Source: JAQVEM01 sp034660395 (GTDB taxonomy: Bacteria > Actinomycetota > Humimicrobiia > Humimicrobiales > Humimicrobiaceae). From it: 21,170 bases of DNA. Where the stretch lies: contig JAYEJA010000027.1 of the NCBI GenBank assembly GCA_034660395.1, forward strand, positions 1 to 21,170. The letters run 5' to 3'. The notes beneath the pieces are model-generated. The model did not search any database and was not told the origin of the DNA. It saw nothing but the letters and a program-made list of their open reading frames with translations. Positions 7,805 through 15,232 of this stretch are shown here, in pieces (the stretch's first letter is position 1; each line of letters begins with the position of its first letter). A program made the translations under genes and the position numbers.

Positions 7805-8167
7805 ATGAAAAGCAAAATCGAGAAAAAGGATAAAAGCTTAAGTAGAAAATTAAGAAGCAGGCATAAAATAAGAAAAGGAAGCAACCGCTTGAGGCTTGCC
7901 ATATATAAAAGCCATAAATATATTTGTGGTCAGATAATAGACGATGGCACCGGGAATACTTTAACCGGTGTATCAAGCAGGGATATAAAAAGTAAAAAAG
8001 AGGATAAGGGTAAGATAGACATAAGTTTTAGGACAGGCGAAGCAATAGCCGGCATTGCCAGGAAGAAAAAGATAAAGGAAGTTGTTTTTGACAGAAGCGG
8101 GTATAAGTACCATGGAAGGGTAAAAGCGCTGGCTGAAGGTGCACGAAAAGGCGGATTAAAATTTTAA
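7805..8167 (+). CDS. rplR: 50S ribosomal protein L18
   Basis: L18 binds 5S rRNA with L5. The 120 residues show RSRHKIRKGSNRLRLAIYKSHKYICGQIIDD in succession, then GEAIAGIARKKKIKEVVFDRSGYKYHGRVKALAEGARKGGLKF, again in succession; both are classical. The N-terminal dozen residues are rich in Lys. The ribosome binding site GCGGGAG lies ahead of the ATG. Confidence 0.97.
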   Translation: MKSKIEKKDKSLSRKLRSRHKIRKGSNRLRLAIYKSHKYICGQIIDDGTGNTLTGVSSRDIKSKKEDKGKIDISFRTGEAIAGIARKKKIKEVVFDRSGYKYHGRVKALAEGARKGGLKF

Positions 8168-8191
8168 ATATATTTTGAAGGAGGATTCCCA

Positions 8192-8683
8192 GTGGCTGAT
8201 AACTCCAGAGATAAAGAGTTAAACGATAAAGTAATAAAAATAAATAGAGTGGCCAAAGTGGTAAAAGGCGGTAGAAGGTTCAGTTTTAGCGCCCTGGTAG
8301 CAGTAGGTGATATGAATGGCATGGTTGGTGTTGGTTTTGGTAAGGCAAATGAAGTTTCTACTGCAATTAAGAAAGGCATCAATAATGCAAAGAAAAATAT
8401 GTTTAAGGTGCCTCTGATAGATGGAACCATACCATACCAGATTGACAGCCGCTTCGGGGCAGGCCATGTTTTCATGAAGCCTGCTTATCCTGGTAAAGGA
8501 GTAATAGCAGGAGGGCCGGTAAGGATAATAATGGAACTGGCCGGCGTAAAAGACATTCTCACAAAGTCACTCGGAAGCGCAAATGCACTGAATATAGTAA
8601 ATGCCACTATTAAAGGATTGAAGATGCTTAAGACCAGGGAACAGGTGGAAAGTTTGAGGGGAATAAACCAGGAAACCGGTTAA
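8192..8683 (+). CDS. rpsE: 30S ribosomal protein S5 (GTG start)
   Basis: S5 is at the mRNA entry side and affects decoding accuracy. Residues about 12-75 are the S5 double-stranded-RNA-binding fold (KINRVAKVVKGGRRFSFSA, GVGFGKANEVSTAIKKG). The C-terminal domain includes GVIAGGPVRIIMELAGVKD and SLGSANALNIVNATI. The length of 163 is normal. GTG at 8192 follows GAAGGAGGA. The usual next gene, rpmD, is missing. Confidence 0.97.
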   Translation: MADNSRDKELNDKVIKINRVAKVVKGGRRFSFSALVAVGDMNGMVGVGFGKANEVSTAIKKGINNAKKNMFKVPLIDGTIPYQIDSRFGAGHVFMKPAYPGKGVIAGGPVRIIMELAGVKDILTKSLGSANALNIVNATIKGLKMLKTREQVESLRGINQETG

Positions 8684-8729
8684 TGTTTTTTAATTAGATG
8701 GAACTGATTAAAACCTAAAGGGAGAAAAA

Positions 8730-9173
8730 GTGAAAATTGATGATTTAAAAGTACCCGGCTCTATAAAAAAGAAGAAAAAGAGAGCGGGAAGAGGAAACGG
8801 CTCAGGACGGGGGACTACATGCGGAAGAGGCACAAAAGGACAACTGTCCCGTTCCGGCGGAAAAACCAGACCGGGTTTTGAAGGCGGACAGATGCCGTTA
8901 CAGAGAAGGCTGCCTCATTTGAGGGGATTTAAAAATACCCGTAAGAAAATTAATTGTACCATAAATGTAGGTCAGCTGGAAGAGTTTAAAGACGGTGCTG
9001 TTATTGACTGCAAATTTTTAGAGAAAAAGGGACTGATTAAGGATAAGTCATATCCGGTAAAAATACTGGGCAGCGGCAAACTTAATAAAAAGTTTACTGT
9101 TAAGGCAAATTTTTTCAGTAAAAGTGCATCAGCCAAAATTGAAAAAGCAGGTGGAAAAGTAGAGGTGGTTTAA
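8730..9173 (+). CDS. rplO: 50S ribosomal protein L15 (GTG start)
   Basis: L15 is a late-assembling 50S protein. The 147 residues have a long Gly/Arg/Lys-rich N-terminal extension (KKKKRAGRGNGSGRGTTCGRG), GFEGGQMPLQRRLPHLRGF, and a globular C-terminus ending SKSASAKIEKAGGKVEVV. GTG at 8730 follows AAGGGAG. Its stop TAA shares one base with the secY ATG (TAATG), so the two are probably translationally coupled. Confidence 0.96.
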   Translation: MKIDDLKVPGSIKKKKKRAGRGNGSGRGTTCGRGTKGQLSRSGGKTRPGFEGGQMPLQRRLPHLRGFKNTRKKINCTINVGQLEEFKDGAVIDCKFLEKKGLIKDKSYPVKILGSGKLNKKFTVKANFFSKSASAKIEKAGGKVEVV

Positions 9174-10435
9174 TGTTCCGGGCTATTGTAAATGCCTTTA
9201 GAATTAGTGAGATAAGAAATAGGATACTTTTTACTATAGGTATTTTGGCCGTTTACAGATTTGGCGCTAACATAACTATACCCGGTATAGATGCGGCTAA
9301 AGTTTTAGAGCAGGTCGAAACCGGAATAATGGGCATGATGGATTTATTTTCGGGAGGCGCCCTCGGTAAATTTGCAGTTTTTTCACTTGGTATAATGCCC
9401 TACATAACTGCTACTATCGTTATGCAGCTTCTTCAGGTAGCAATTCCAAAATTGGAGCAGCTGGCCAAGCAGGGGGAACTTGGAAGAAGAAAAATAAATC
9501 AAATAGCAAGGTACCTTGCCGTAGGACTTGCGCTGATGCAGTCAGTTGGTTTAGTATTCACTTTTAGGAATTATGGCGCCATACCTGATTTTGATTTTAT
9601 GCATGTTAGTCTGATAGTAATAACTCTGACAGCCGGAACCACGGTTATAATGTGGCTTGGCGAATTAATAAATATTCATGGAATAGGAAATGGAATTTCG
9701 CTTATAATATTTGCAAGTATAATTTCAAGAATACCCGGTCAGCTTATAAGTTTATTCAGGCTGAAAGGTACCAATTATTTCTTTATAGCTCTCTTTGCAG
9801 TTTTTACCATTGGCGTAATTATAGCCATTATACTTATCCAGCAGGGGGAGAGAAAAATCCCGGTTCAGTATGCAAAGAGGATCGTTGGAAGAAAAGTTTT
9901 CGGGGGGCAGAGTACCTACATACCCCTGAAAGTAAATCAGTCGGGAGTTATGCCTATAATACTGGCAATATCCGTAGTGCTCTTTCCCACGACAATTGCG
10001 CAGTTTATACCGGTGGGCTGGGTACAGTCGATTGCTGCTGCCTTTAGCCCAACCTTAGAGGGCAGGATAAATCCGATTTATGCTGTTACATATACTATAC
10101 TAATTATAGGATTCGCTTATTTCTATACTGCCATTACATTTAATCCTATAGATACGGCGGATAGTTTGAGAAGATATGGCGGATTTATTCCTGGTATTCG
10201 TCCGGGTAAAAACACTTCAGAGTATTTAACCAATATTTTAAACAGGATAACACTTCCGGGAGCTATATTTCTAGCGATAATAGCGCTTCTGCCGGAGTTA
10301 TTAATAAATTACATGGGGCTGCCCTTTAGATTTGGAGGAACATCGCTAATTATTGCCGTTGGTGTTTCATTGGATACTATGAGGCAGCTTGAATCGCAGC
10401 TTACTATGAGGGATTACGAGGGATTTTTAAAATGA
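9173..10435 (+). CDS. secY: Protein translocase subunit SecY
   Basis: SecY is the channel of the Sec translocon in the inner membrane. The 420-residue product has about ten hydrophobic segments, from ILFTIGILAVYRFG near residue 20 to LIIAVGVSLDTMRQLESQL at the end. The plug-side motif IPGIDAAKV and the large cytoplasmic loop RYGGFIPGIRPGKN (about 334-347), which contacts SecA and the ribosome, are present. It overlaps rplO by 1 nt and adk by 4 nt (ATGA), giving a tight rplO-secY-adk-map set. Confidence 0.98.
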   Translation: MFRAIVNAFRISEIRNRILFTIGILAVYRFGANITIPGIDAAKVLEQVETGIMGMMDLFSGGALGKFAVFSLGIMPYITATIVMQLLQVAIPKLEQLAKQGELGRRKINQIARYLAVGLALMQSVGLVFTFRNYGAIPDFDFMHVSLIVITLTAGTTVIMWLGELINIHGIGNGISLIIFASIISRIPGQLISLFRLKGTNYFFIALFAVFTIGVIIAIILIQQGERKIPVQYAKRIVGRKVFGGQSTYIPLKVNQSGVMPIILAISVVLFPTTIAQFIPVGWVQSIAAAFSPTLEGRINPIYAVTYTILIIGFAYFYTAITFNPIDTADSLRRYGGFIPGIRPGKNTSEYLTNILNRITLPGAIFLAIIALLPELLINYMGLPFRFGGTSLIIAVGVSLDTMRQLESQLTMRDYEGFLK

Positions 10436-11067
10436 TAATAGTTTTACTTGGAGCCCCGGGCGCAGGCAAGGGGACACAGGCAAAAGCAATTTGTGAAAAT
10501 TTTGGAATGTCGCATATTTCGACCGGTGATATTTTAAGATATGAAATAAAAGAAGGGACAGATGTCGGTAAAAAGGCGGCAGATTTTGTTGAGAGCGGAA
10601 AGTTAGTTCCCGATGAAATAATAATTGAGATAATTAAAAAGAGGATAAGCAGCGTTGGGCTGGAAAAAGGTTTTTTGATGGATGGATTCCCGAGAAACCT
10701 GAAACAGGCAAAAATGTTCTCGGAAATGATGGATGAGCTGGGTATCAAACTGGATAAAGTAATAAATATAGCTGTTGATGAAAAAGAGATAATTGAAAGA
10801 CTCAGTAACAGGAGGGTATGCAGTTCGTGCAAGAGTATATTCAGCGCAGGTAAAAAAGGTGAGAGTCTTACGAAGTGTCCCAAATGCGGAGTTCCCTTAA
10901 TAAGGAGAAAGGATGATGAACCTGAAGTAATAAGGCACAGGCTTGAAGTATATAAATCAGAAACCAGTCCGCTTATTGATTTTTATAATAATAAGGGTTT
11001 ACTCGTAAATGTTGATGGTTCCGGTGATAAGGGAGAAATAACCGAAAGGATACTGAAGGTTTTATGA
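10432..11067 (+). CDS. adk: Adenylate kinase, zinc-LID form
   Basis: Adk catalyses ATP + AMP = 2 ADP in the cytosol. The P-loop GAPGAGKGT is at residues 7-15, the NMP-binding region follows (STGDILR at 30-36), and DGFPR is at 84-88. The LID carries four cysteines, C130, C133, C149 and C152, the zinc-binding type common in Gram-positives and many deep lineages. The length of 211 fits the long bacterial form. Start and stop overlap secY and map by ATGA, so translation of all three is likely coupled. Confidence 0.97.
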   Translation: MIIVLLGAPGAGKGTQAKAICENFGMSHISTGDILRYEIKEGTDVGKKAADFVESGKLVPDEIIIEIIKKRISSVGLEKGFLMDGFPRNLKQAKMFSEMMDELGIKLDKVINIAVDEKEIIERLSNRRVCSSCKSIFSAGKKGESLTKCPKCGVPLIRRKDDEPEVIRHRLEVYKSETSPLIDFYNNKGLLVNVDGSGDKGEITERILKVL

Positions 11068-11828
11068 TAATATGCAAATCACCGGATGAAATTAAAATAA
11101 TGGAAAAAGCGGGTAAGATAGTAGGAAAGGTTCTTTTAAAAGTAGGAGAAATTATAAAACCCGGTATTACCAGTGAGCATATAGACAGGATAGCTGAGGA
11201 AATCATAAAAAGCGAAAATGCTATTCCTGCTTTTAAGGGGTACAGGGGAAGATTTGACAGTAGGCCATATCCAAGCAGTGTATGTGTATCAATTAATGAA
11301 GAGGTAGTACATGGAATTCCCGGTAAAAGGATTATAAGGGATGGAGACCTGGTATCTGTAGACGTGGGAGCGAAGATAGATGGTTTTTACGGCGATGCTG
11401 CCAGGACATTTAAAGTCGGCAGAGCTAGCGGGGATGCTGAGAGATTATGGAAAGCTACAAAGGAAGCTCTTGAAGCAGGTATAGAAAAATGCAGGATTGG
11501 CAACAGACTTTCAGATATATCGCATGCGGTTGAAAGTAGCGCTTTAAGAGGTGGATTTTCGGTAGTTAAGGATTTTGTGGGCCATGGTATAGGCAGGGAG
11601 ATGCATGAAGATCCTCAAATATTGAACTATGGTCCTCCGGGACAGGGTCCGGTTTTAAAAGAGGGGATGGTACTGGCCATAGAGCCGATGCTGAATCTGG
11701 GAGGCAGTGAGGTCAGGATAATGGGTGACGGCTGGACTGTTACCACCAGTGATGGAGCGCTTTCCTGCCATTTCGAAAATACGGTGGCATTATGTAAAGA
11801 TGGTCCGAAGATATTGACGGAGGCCTGA
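11064..11828 (+). CDS. map: Methionine aminopeptidase, type I
   Basis: Map removes the initiator methionine from new proteins using a two-metal site. The five ligands are all visible: D100 and D111 (SVDVGAKIDGFYGD), H174 (FVGHGIG), E207 (AIEPM) and E238 (FENT), each three residues after the E. coli number. H83 (VVHGIPG) is the usual substrate-side histidine. There is no N-terminal zinc-finger extension. The 254 residues are typical. After its stop comes the longest gap in the cluster, 106 bp. Confidence 0.97.
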   Translation: MIICKSPDEIKIMEKAGKIVGKVLLKVGEIIKPGITSEHIDRIAEEIIKSENAIPAFKGYRGRFDSRPYPSSVCVSINEEVVHGIPGKRIIRDGDLVSVDVGAKIDGFYGDAARTFKVGRASGDAERLWKATKEALEAGIEKCRIGNRLSDISHAVESSALRGGFSVVKDFVGHGIGREMHEDPQILNYGPPGQGPVLKEGMVLAIEPMLNLGGSEVRIMGDGWTVTTSDGALSCHFENTVALCKDGPKILTEA

Positions 11829-11921
11829 CAAAAATAAATATTATTGAAAATTTTATGGACATACTAAAGGTTTTTTGGTAGTCTACGTATTTGTGCTATT
11901 TCTAATTTAAAATATTAGTGC

Positions 11922-11926
11922 GGAGG
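11922..11926 (+). promoter_or_regulatory. Ribosome binding site that places the infA start at ATT
   Basis: GGAGG, 8 nt before ATT at 11935. The intervening bases are ATTAAAAA and include an in-frame TAA (11929-11931), so no upstream start can be used in this frame. The site therefore points to the ATT. Confidence 0.7.
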
Positions 11927-11934
11927 ATTAAAAA

Positions 11935-12156
11935 ATTTCTAAAAAGGAAGACATAATAGAAGCCGAGGGGACTATTCTGGAAGCACTCCCCAATGCCATG
12001 TTCCGGGTAGAACTGGATAACGGGCATAAGGTGCTTGCGCATATCTCAGGCAAAATGAGGATGTATTATATAAAAATTTTACCTGGAGATAAAGTAAAAG
12101 TTGAAATATCACCTTATGATTTGAGTAAGGGAAGAATAATTTTTAGGAAGAAATAA
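11935..12156 (+). CDS. infA: Translation initiation factor IF-1, apparent ATT start
   Basis: IF-1 binds the 30S A site and acts with IF-2 and IF-3 in choosing the start codon. The 73-residue frame is a full IF-1 OB fold: SKKEDIIEAEGT at the start, EALPNAMFRVELDNGHKVLA, HISGKMRMYYIKILPGDKV, and SPYDLSKGRIIFRKK at the end. The codon before SKKED, where homologues have Met, is ATT. A TAA two codons earlier closes the frame. The first ATG inside it (11998) would delete the first beta strand. Gene identity is very secure; the ATT start rests on homology, frame closure and the GGAGG 8 nt upstream. A T-for-G sequence error at 11937 is the main alternative. Confidence 0.9.
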   Translation: MSKKEDIIEAEGTILEALPNAMFRVELDNGHKVLAHISGKMRMYYIKILPGDKVKVEISPYDLSKGRIIFRKK

Positions 12157-12239
12157 CTTTTTTTATGGTTAAAATTAAAGATTTTTAGTGATAATTGTTA
12201 AGAAGTTAGTTGTAGTCCGGCGGAAAGAAGGAATAAGAA

Positions 12240-12353
12240 ATGAAGGTTAAGCCATCAGTTAAGAGAATATGTAAAAGCTGTAAGATTATAAAAAGACACG
12301 GCAGGGTTATTGTTATCTGCAAAAATCCGCGTCATAAGCAGAGACAGGGCTAA
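12240..12353 (+). CDS. rpmJ: 50S ribosomal protein L36, zinc form
   Basis: L36 is a tiny 50S protein with one zinc site. The 37 residues read MKVKPSVKRICKSCKIIKRH, then GRVIVICKNPRHKQRQG, with ligands C11, C14, C27 and H32. This is the cysteine-containing form. It lies between infA and rpsM as in most bacteria and has AGAAGGA before the ATG. The 83 bp between infA and this gene are AT-rich with a run of seven T; I see no clear hairpin or promoter there. Confidence 0.97.
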   Translation: MKVKPSVKRICKSCKIIKRHGRVIVICKNPRHKQRQG

Positions 12354-12364
12354 GGAGGTTTCAA

Positions 12365-12739
12365 TTGGTAAGAATTTCAGGCGTTGATGTACCGAATGAT
12401 AAGCATATTTGTGTAGCTTTGACATATATATTTGGTATTGGAAGGTCTACGGCAGATAAAATACTGGAAAAACTAAATATTGGAAAGTCCATAAAAGCAA
12501 AGGACCTCAGCGAGGATGAAATAGTAAGAATAAGGGAGCATATAGAGAATAGTTATACAATTGAAGGTGACCTGAGGAGAGAATTAAACCAGAATGTAAA
12601 AAGACTGATTGAGATAAATTCATACAGAGGTATAAGGCACAAGAGGGGGCTGCCGGTACGAGGGCAGAGAACCCATACTAATGCAAGGACCAGAAAAGGT
12701 AAAAAAAGAGGCGTTGGGGTAAGAAAAGGTAGAGTTTAG
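12365..12739 (+). CDS. rpsM: 30S ribosomal protein S13 (TTG start)
   Basis: S13 is in the 30S head and contacts P-site tRNA and bridge B1. The 124 residues begin VRISGVDVPNDKHICVALTYIFGIG and include the HhH-like part near SKADKILEKL-type sequence, and the basic tail RGLPVRGQRTHTNARTRKGK. TTG at 12365 follows AAGGAGGT, which overlaps the rpmJ stop. In E. coli this leader is where S4 represses the alpha operon; I see no obvious pseudoknot, but cannot fold it here. Confidence 0.96.
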   Translation: MVRISGVDVPNDKHICVALTYIFGIGRSTADKILEKLNIGKSIKAKDLSEDEIVRIREHIENSYTIEGDLRRELNQNVKRLIEINSYRGIRHKRGLPVRGQRTHTNARTRKGKKRGVGVRKGRV

Positions 12740-12773
12740 GTAAATCTTAAATTAATAATTCAGGGAGGCGAAG

Positions 12774-13172
12774 TTGGCGAAGAAAACTGGTGGCAAGAGA
12801 AGAATTAGAAGTAAGGAAAGAAAAAATATACCATATGGAATTGCGCATATACAGTCCACCTTTAATAATACTATCGTAAATATTACCGACCAGAATGGTA
12901 ATACGATTGCATGGGGAAGTGCCGGCGGTCGGGGATTTAAAGGTTCGAGAAAGAGTACCCCGTTTGCCGCTCAAATAACTGCGACCGCAGTGGCAAGAAA
13001 TGCAAGAGATCATGGTGTTATTAAAGTAGATGTAAGAGTTAAGGGTGTCGGCTCAGGAAGGGAAACTGCAGTAAGGTCTCTTCAGGCAGCCGGATTAGAG
13101 ATTGGTAATATAATGGACGTAACGCCTATACCCCATAACGGATGCAGGCCGTCTAAGAGAAGAAGAGTTTAG
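12774..13172 (+). CDS. rpsK: 30S ribosomal protein S11 (TTG start)
   Basis: S11 is on the 30S platform near the E site. The 132 residues include IPYGIAHIQSTFNNTIVNIT, WGSAGGRGFKGSRKSTPFAAQ, and the invariant TPIPHNGCRPSKRRRV C-terminus. TTG at 12774 follows AGGGAGGCG. The basic N-terminal 20 residues (AKKTGGKRRIRSKERKN) are usual. Confidence 0.97.
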   Translation: MAKKTGGKRRIRSKERKNIPYGIAHIQSTFNNTIVNITDQNGNTIAWGSAGGRGFKGSRKSTPFAAQITATAVARNARDHGVIKVDVRVKGVGSGRETAVRSLQAAGLEIGNIMDVTPIPHNGCRPSKRRRV

Positions 13173-13200
13173 AAAGTTTTAAGATAAGGAGTTATCGTAA

Positions 13201-13827
13201 ATGTCAACGGCTAAAGAACCTGCCTGTAAAAAGTGCAGGAGGGAACAAGTAAAATTATTTTTAAAAGGGCAGAGGTGTTTCTCTGATAAATGTGTTATGG
13301 AAAGGAAGCCTTATGCTCCCGGAAAGAGAGCAAAAAGAAGAGTTGTGAAAACAGGTTATTATTTACAGTTAAGAGAGAAACAAAAGGCCAAGAAATATTA
13401 TGGAGTAAAAGAGAGGCAGTTCAGAAATTATTATGAAAAAGCTGTCAGAAGAAAAGGGGTTACGGGAGAAATTCTGCTTCAGCTCCTTGAAACAAGGCTT
13501 GACAGCGTAGTTCATATGATGGGGTTTGCTTCTTCCAGAGCGCAGGCAAGGCAGCTAATCTCTCACGGGCATGTTCTTGTCAACGGAAAGAAGGTTGACA
13601 TAGCTTCATACCAGTTAAGAGAAGGGGATAAAGTGAGCGTGGCTGAACCCAGCAGAGAGATAGTCCCTGTAGCGGAGGCCAGGGAAAGCGGAGGAACGCT
13701 TAACGTATCCGAATGGATGGAAGTTGACCTGGATAAACTAAAAGGCAAGGTAGTAAGACTGCCCGAGAGAAATGAGATTAAAGCTCCTATTAATGAGCGT
13801 GTAATAGTAGAGCTGTATTCTAAGTAA
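13201..13827 (+). CDS. rpsD: 30S ribosomal protein S4, zinc form
   Basis: S4 is a primary 16S rRNA binder and, in E. coli, the repressor of the alpha operon. The N-terminal zinc site is intact with C9, C12, C26 and C31. The S4 RNA-binding domain spans roughly residues 98-160 (LETRLDSVVHMMGFASSRAQ, QLISHGHVLVNGKKVDI). The product is 208 residues. AAGGAG lies upstream of ATG 13201. An AT-rich inverted repeat separates it from rpoA. Confidence 0.97.
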   Translation: MSTAKEPACKKCRREQVKLFLKGQRCFSDKCVMERKPYAPGKRAKRRVVKTGYYLQLREKQKAKKYYGVKERQFRNYYEKAVRRKGVTGEILLQLLETRLDSVVHMMGFASSRAQARQLISHGHVLVNGKKVDIASYQLREGDKVSVAEPSREIVPVAEARESGGTLNVSEWMEVDLDKLKGKVVRLPERNEIKAPINERVIVELYSK

Positions 13828-13830
13828 TAT

Positions 13831-13850
13831 GAATATTCATTTGAATATTC
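13831..13850 (+). repeat. 8-bp AT-rich inverted repeat before rpoA
   Basis: GAATATTC is repeated with a 4-nt spacer ATTT. Because GAATATTC is its own reverse complement, the RNA can form an 8-bp stem with a tetraloop. CTTTTT follows at 13851-13856, directly before the rpoA ribosome binding site AGGAGG (13857-13862). The shape is like a weak intrinsic terminator or attenuator, though the stem holds only two G-C pairs. Confidence 0.6.
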
Positions 13851-13872
13851 CTTTTTAGGAGGTAGATATAAA

Positions 13873-14808
13873 TTGTTAAAAATGCATAAACCAAATGTAA
13901 GAGTAAAGCATAAGGATGATTTTTCAGGTGAGTTTGTTATTGAGCCGCTGGAAAGGGGCTTTGGACATACTCTGGGTAATTCTATAAGGAGAGTATTGCT
14001 GTCGTCTATAGAAGGAGTGGGAATTACAAGGGTTAGAGTAGATGGTGTTATGCATGAATTCTCAACACTGGAAGGAATGAGAGAAGATTTGCTGGAGTTT
14101 ATAGCTAACTTAAGAGATGTAGTTTTCAGGATGGAAAATGATGAACCGGTAATGCTGAAGCTTGAAAAGAAAGGTCCGGCAACTGTAAAGGCTTCGGATA
14201 TAGAAGGTGTTTCAGATGTAGAGATTGTAAATCCGGAGGAGTATATATGTACGCTGGCCAAAAAGGGGAAGCTGAATGCAGAAATAAGAATTGAGAAAAA
14301 TAAGGGCTATAAGAACGCGGAAGAAAATGCGGAGGAAGGCGAACCCATAGGAGTAGTACCGGTTGACACGATATTTTCACCGGTGAAGGTTGTTCAATTC
14401 AAAGTAGAGAATACAAGAGTCGGACAGGTTACAAACTACGATAGACTTATAATCGACATAGAGACTAACGGAAGTGTTAAGCCGGAAGATGCCCTCAGCC
14501 AGGCATCTAAGATTATTAACGACTATATGGCACTCATGATAGATCTCTCTGAAAAGCAGGATAAGGATGAACCTATATTTGAAGAAATTAAAGAAGAAGA
14601 TAAAGAGCAGGAGTACCCCTCTATTGAAGAACTGGAACTTTCCGTGAGGGCATATAATTGCCTGAAAAGAGAGGACATTGACTCCGTGGAAAAATTACTG
14701 GAATACACAGAGGGTGAGCTTCTGGATATAAGGAATTTCGGCCAGAAGTCAATTCAGGAAGTTAAAGATAAAATTAAAGAGCTGGGATTATCTTTCAAGC
14801 AAAAGTAA
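13873..14808 (+). CDS. rpoA: DNA-directed RNA polymerase subunit alpha (TTG start)
   Basis: Alpha starts RNA polymerase assembly and its C-terminal domain touches UP elements and activators. Residues 1 to about 230 are the dimerising N-terminal domain, with FVIEPLERGFGHTLGNSIRRVLLSS and GVPVDTIFSPV-like parts. An acidic linker (about 235-250) follows, then the C-terminal domain with its helix-hairpin-helix LLDIRNFGQKSIQEVKDKI (about 283-301). The length is 311. TTG at 13873 is 10 nt after AGGAGG. An ATG three codons later (13882) would be 19 nt away, so TTG is preferred. Confidence 0.97.
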   Translation: MLKMHKPNVRVKHKDDFSGEFVIEPLERGFGHTLGNSIRRVLLSSIEGVGITRVRVDGVMHEFSTLEGMREDLLEFIANLRDVVFRMENDEPVMLKLEKKGPATVKASDIEGVSDVEIVNPEEYICTLAKKGKLNAEIRIEKNKGYKNAEENAEEGEPIGVVPVDTIFSPVKVVQFKVENTRVGQVTNYDRLIIDIETNGSVKPEDALSQASKIINDYMALMIDLSEKQDKDEPIFEEIKEEDKEQEYPSIEELELSVRAYNCLKREDIDSVEKLLEYTEGELLDIRNFGQKSIQEVKDKIKELGLSFKQK

Positions 14809-14827
14809 CGGACAGGGGAAATTTATT

Positions 14828-15184
14828 ATGGTAATACCGAAAAAAGGCAGAAGATTTGGAGGAAGCAGCAGCAACCAGAAATCAATTATGAGGAATCTGG
14901 CCATTTCGCTGTTTGATAATGGTGAGATTAAGACCACCCTGGCAAAAGCTAAATATGTCAGAAGCTTTGTTGATAAATTGATAACCGTTGCTAAAAAAGA
15001 TAATCTGGCGGCAAGAAGAAATTGTATAAAATTGCTTGGAAATACCGGAGCTGTCAGGAAACTATTTAATGAGGTGGCTCCGGCTATGTATGAAAGGTCC
15101 AGCGGATTTACGAGAATTGTAAGGTATAAAAACAGACCTGGAGATGGAGCTGAAATAGTTATAATGCAGCTTCTAAAAAAATAA
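14828..15184 (+). CDS. rplQ: 50S ribosomal protein L17
   Basis: L17 sits at the tunnel exit region. The 118 residues have the RRFGGSSSNQKSIMRNLAISLF start, TTLAKAKYVRSFVDKLITVAKKD, and the end RIVRYKNRPGDGAEIVIMQLL. It follows rpoA by 19 nt as usual. AGGGGAA precedes the ATG. It ends the alpha block; the next 48 bp before truA hold no clear terminator. Confidence 0.97.
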   Translation: MVIPKKGRRFGGSSSNQKSIMRNLAISLFDNGEIKTTLAKAKYVRSFVDKLITVAKKDNLAARRNCIKLLGNTGAVRKLFNEVAPAMYERSSGFTRIVRYKNRPGDGAEIVIMQLLKK

Positions 15185-15232
15185 GAGATAAATTTTTGTT
15201 ATTTTGAAAAATATTAATTTAAACTGGGTAAC

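Noticed and set aside
8698..8718. Six-codon frame ATG GAA CTG ATT AAA ACC TAA in the place of rpmD
   Set aside because: Too short to be called a remnant of L30; the slight likeness to an L30 start is not evidence.
9652..10047. Plus-strand 131-codon frame inside secY
   Set aside because: Lies fully within secY in another frame; Trp/Tyr/Cys-rich composition is not protein-like and there is no start site of its own.
11829..11934. Promoter in the map-infA gap (for example TTGTGC with TATTAG, or TTGGTA with TATTTC)
   Set aside because: Each pair has poor matches or spacing, and AT-rich DNA gives many such pairs by chance. Apart from the GGAGG before infA I see nothing firm in these 106 bp. The KOW-domain gene found here in some Firmicutes is absent.
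12157..12239. Terminator or promoter between infA and rpmJ (CTTTTTTT after infA; GATAAT at 12190)
   Set aside because: No hairpin precedes the T-run, and no good -35 lies the right distance from GATAAT.
13563..14261. Long minus-strand open frame across rpsD and rpoA (232 codons)
   Set aside because: It is antisense to two certain genes, crosses their boundary, is Ser/Leu rich as expected of a shadow frame, and has no recognisable family.
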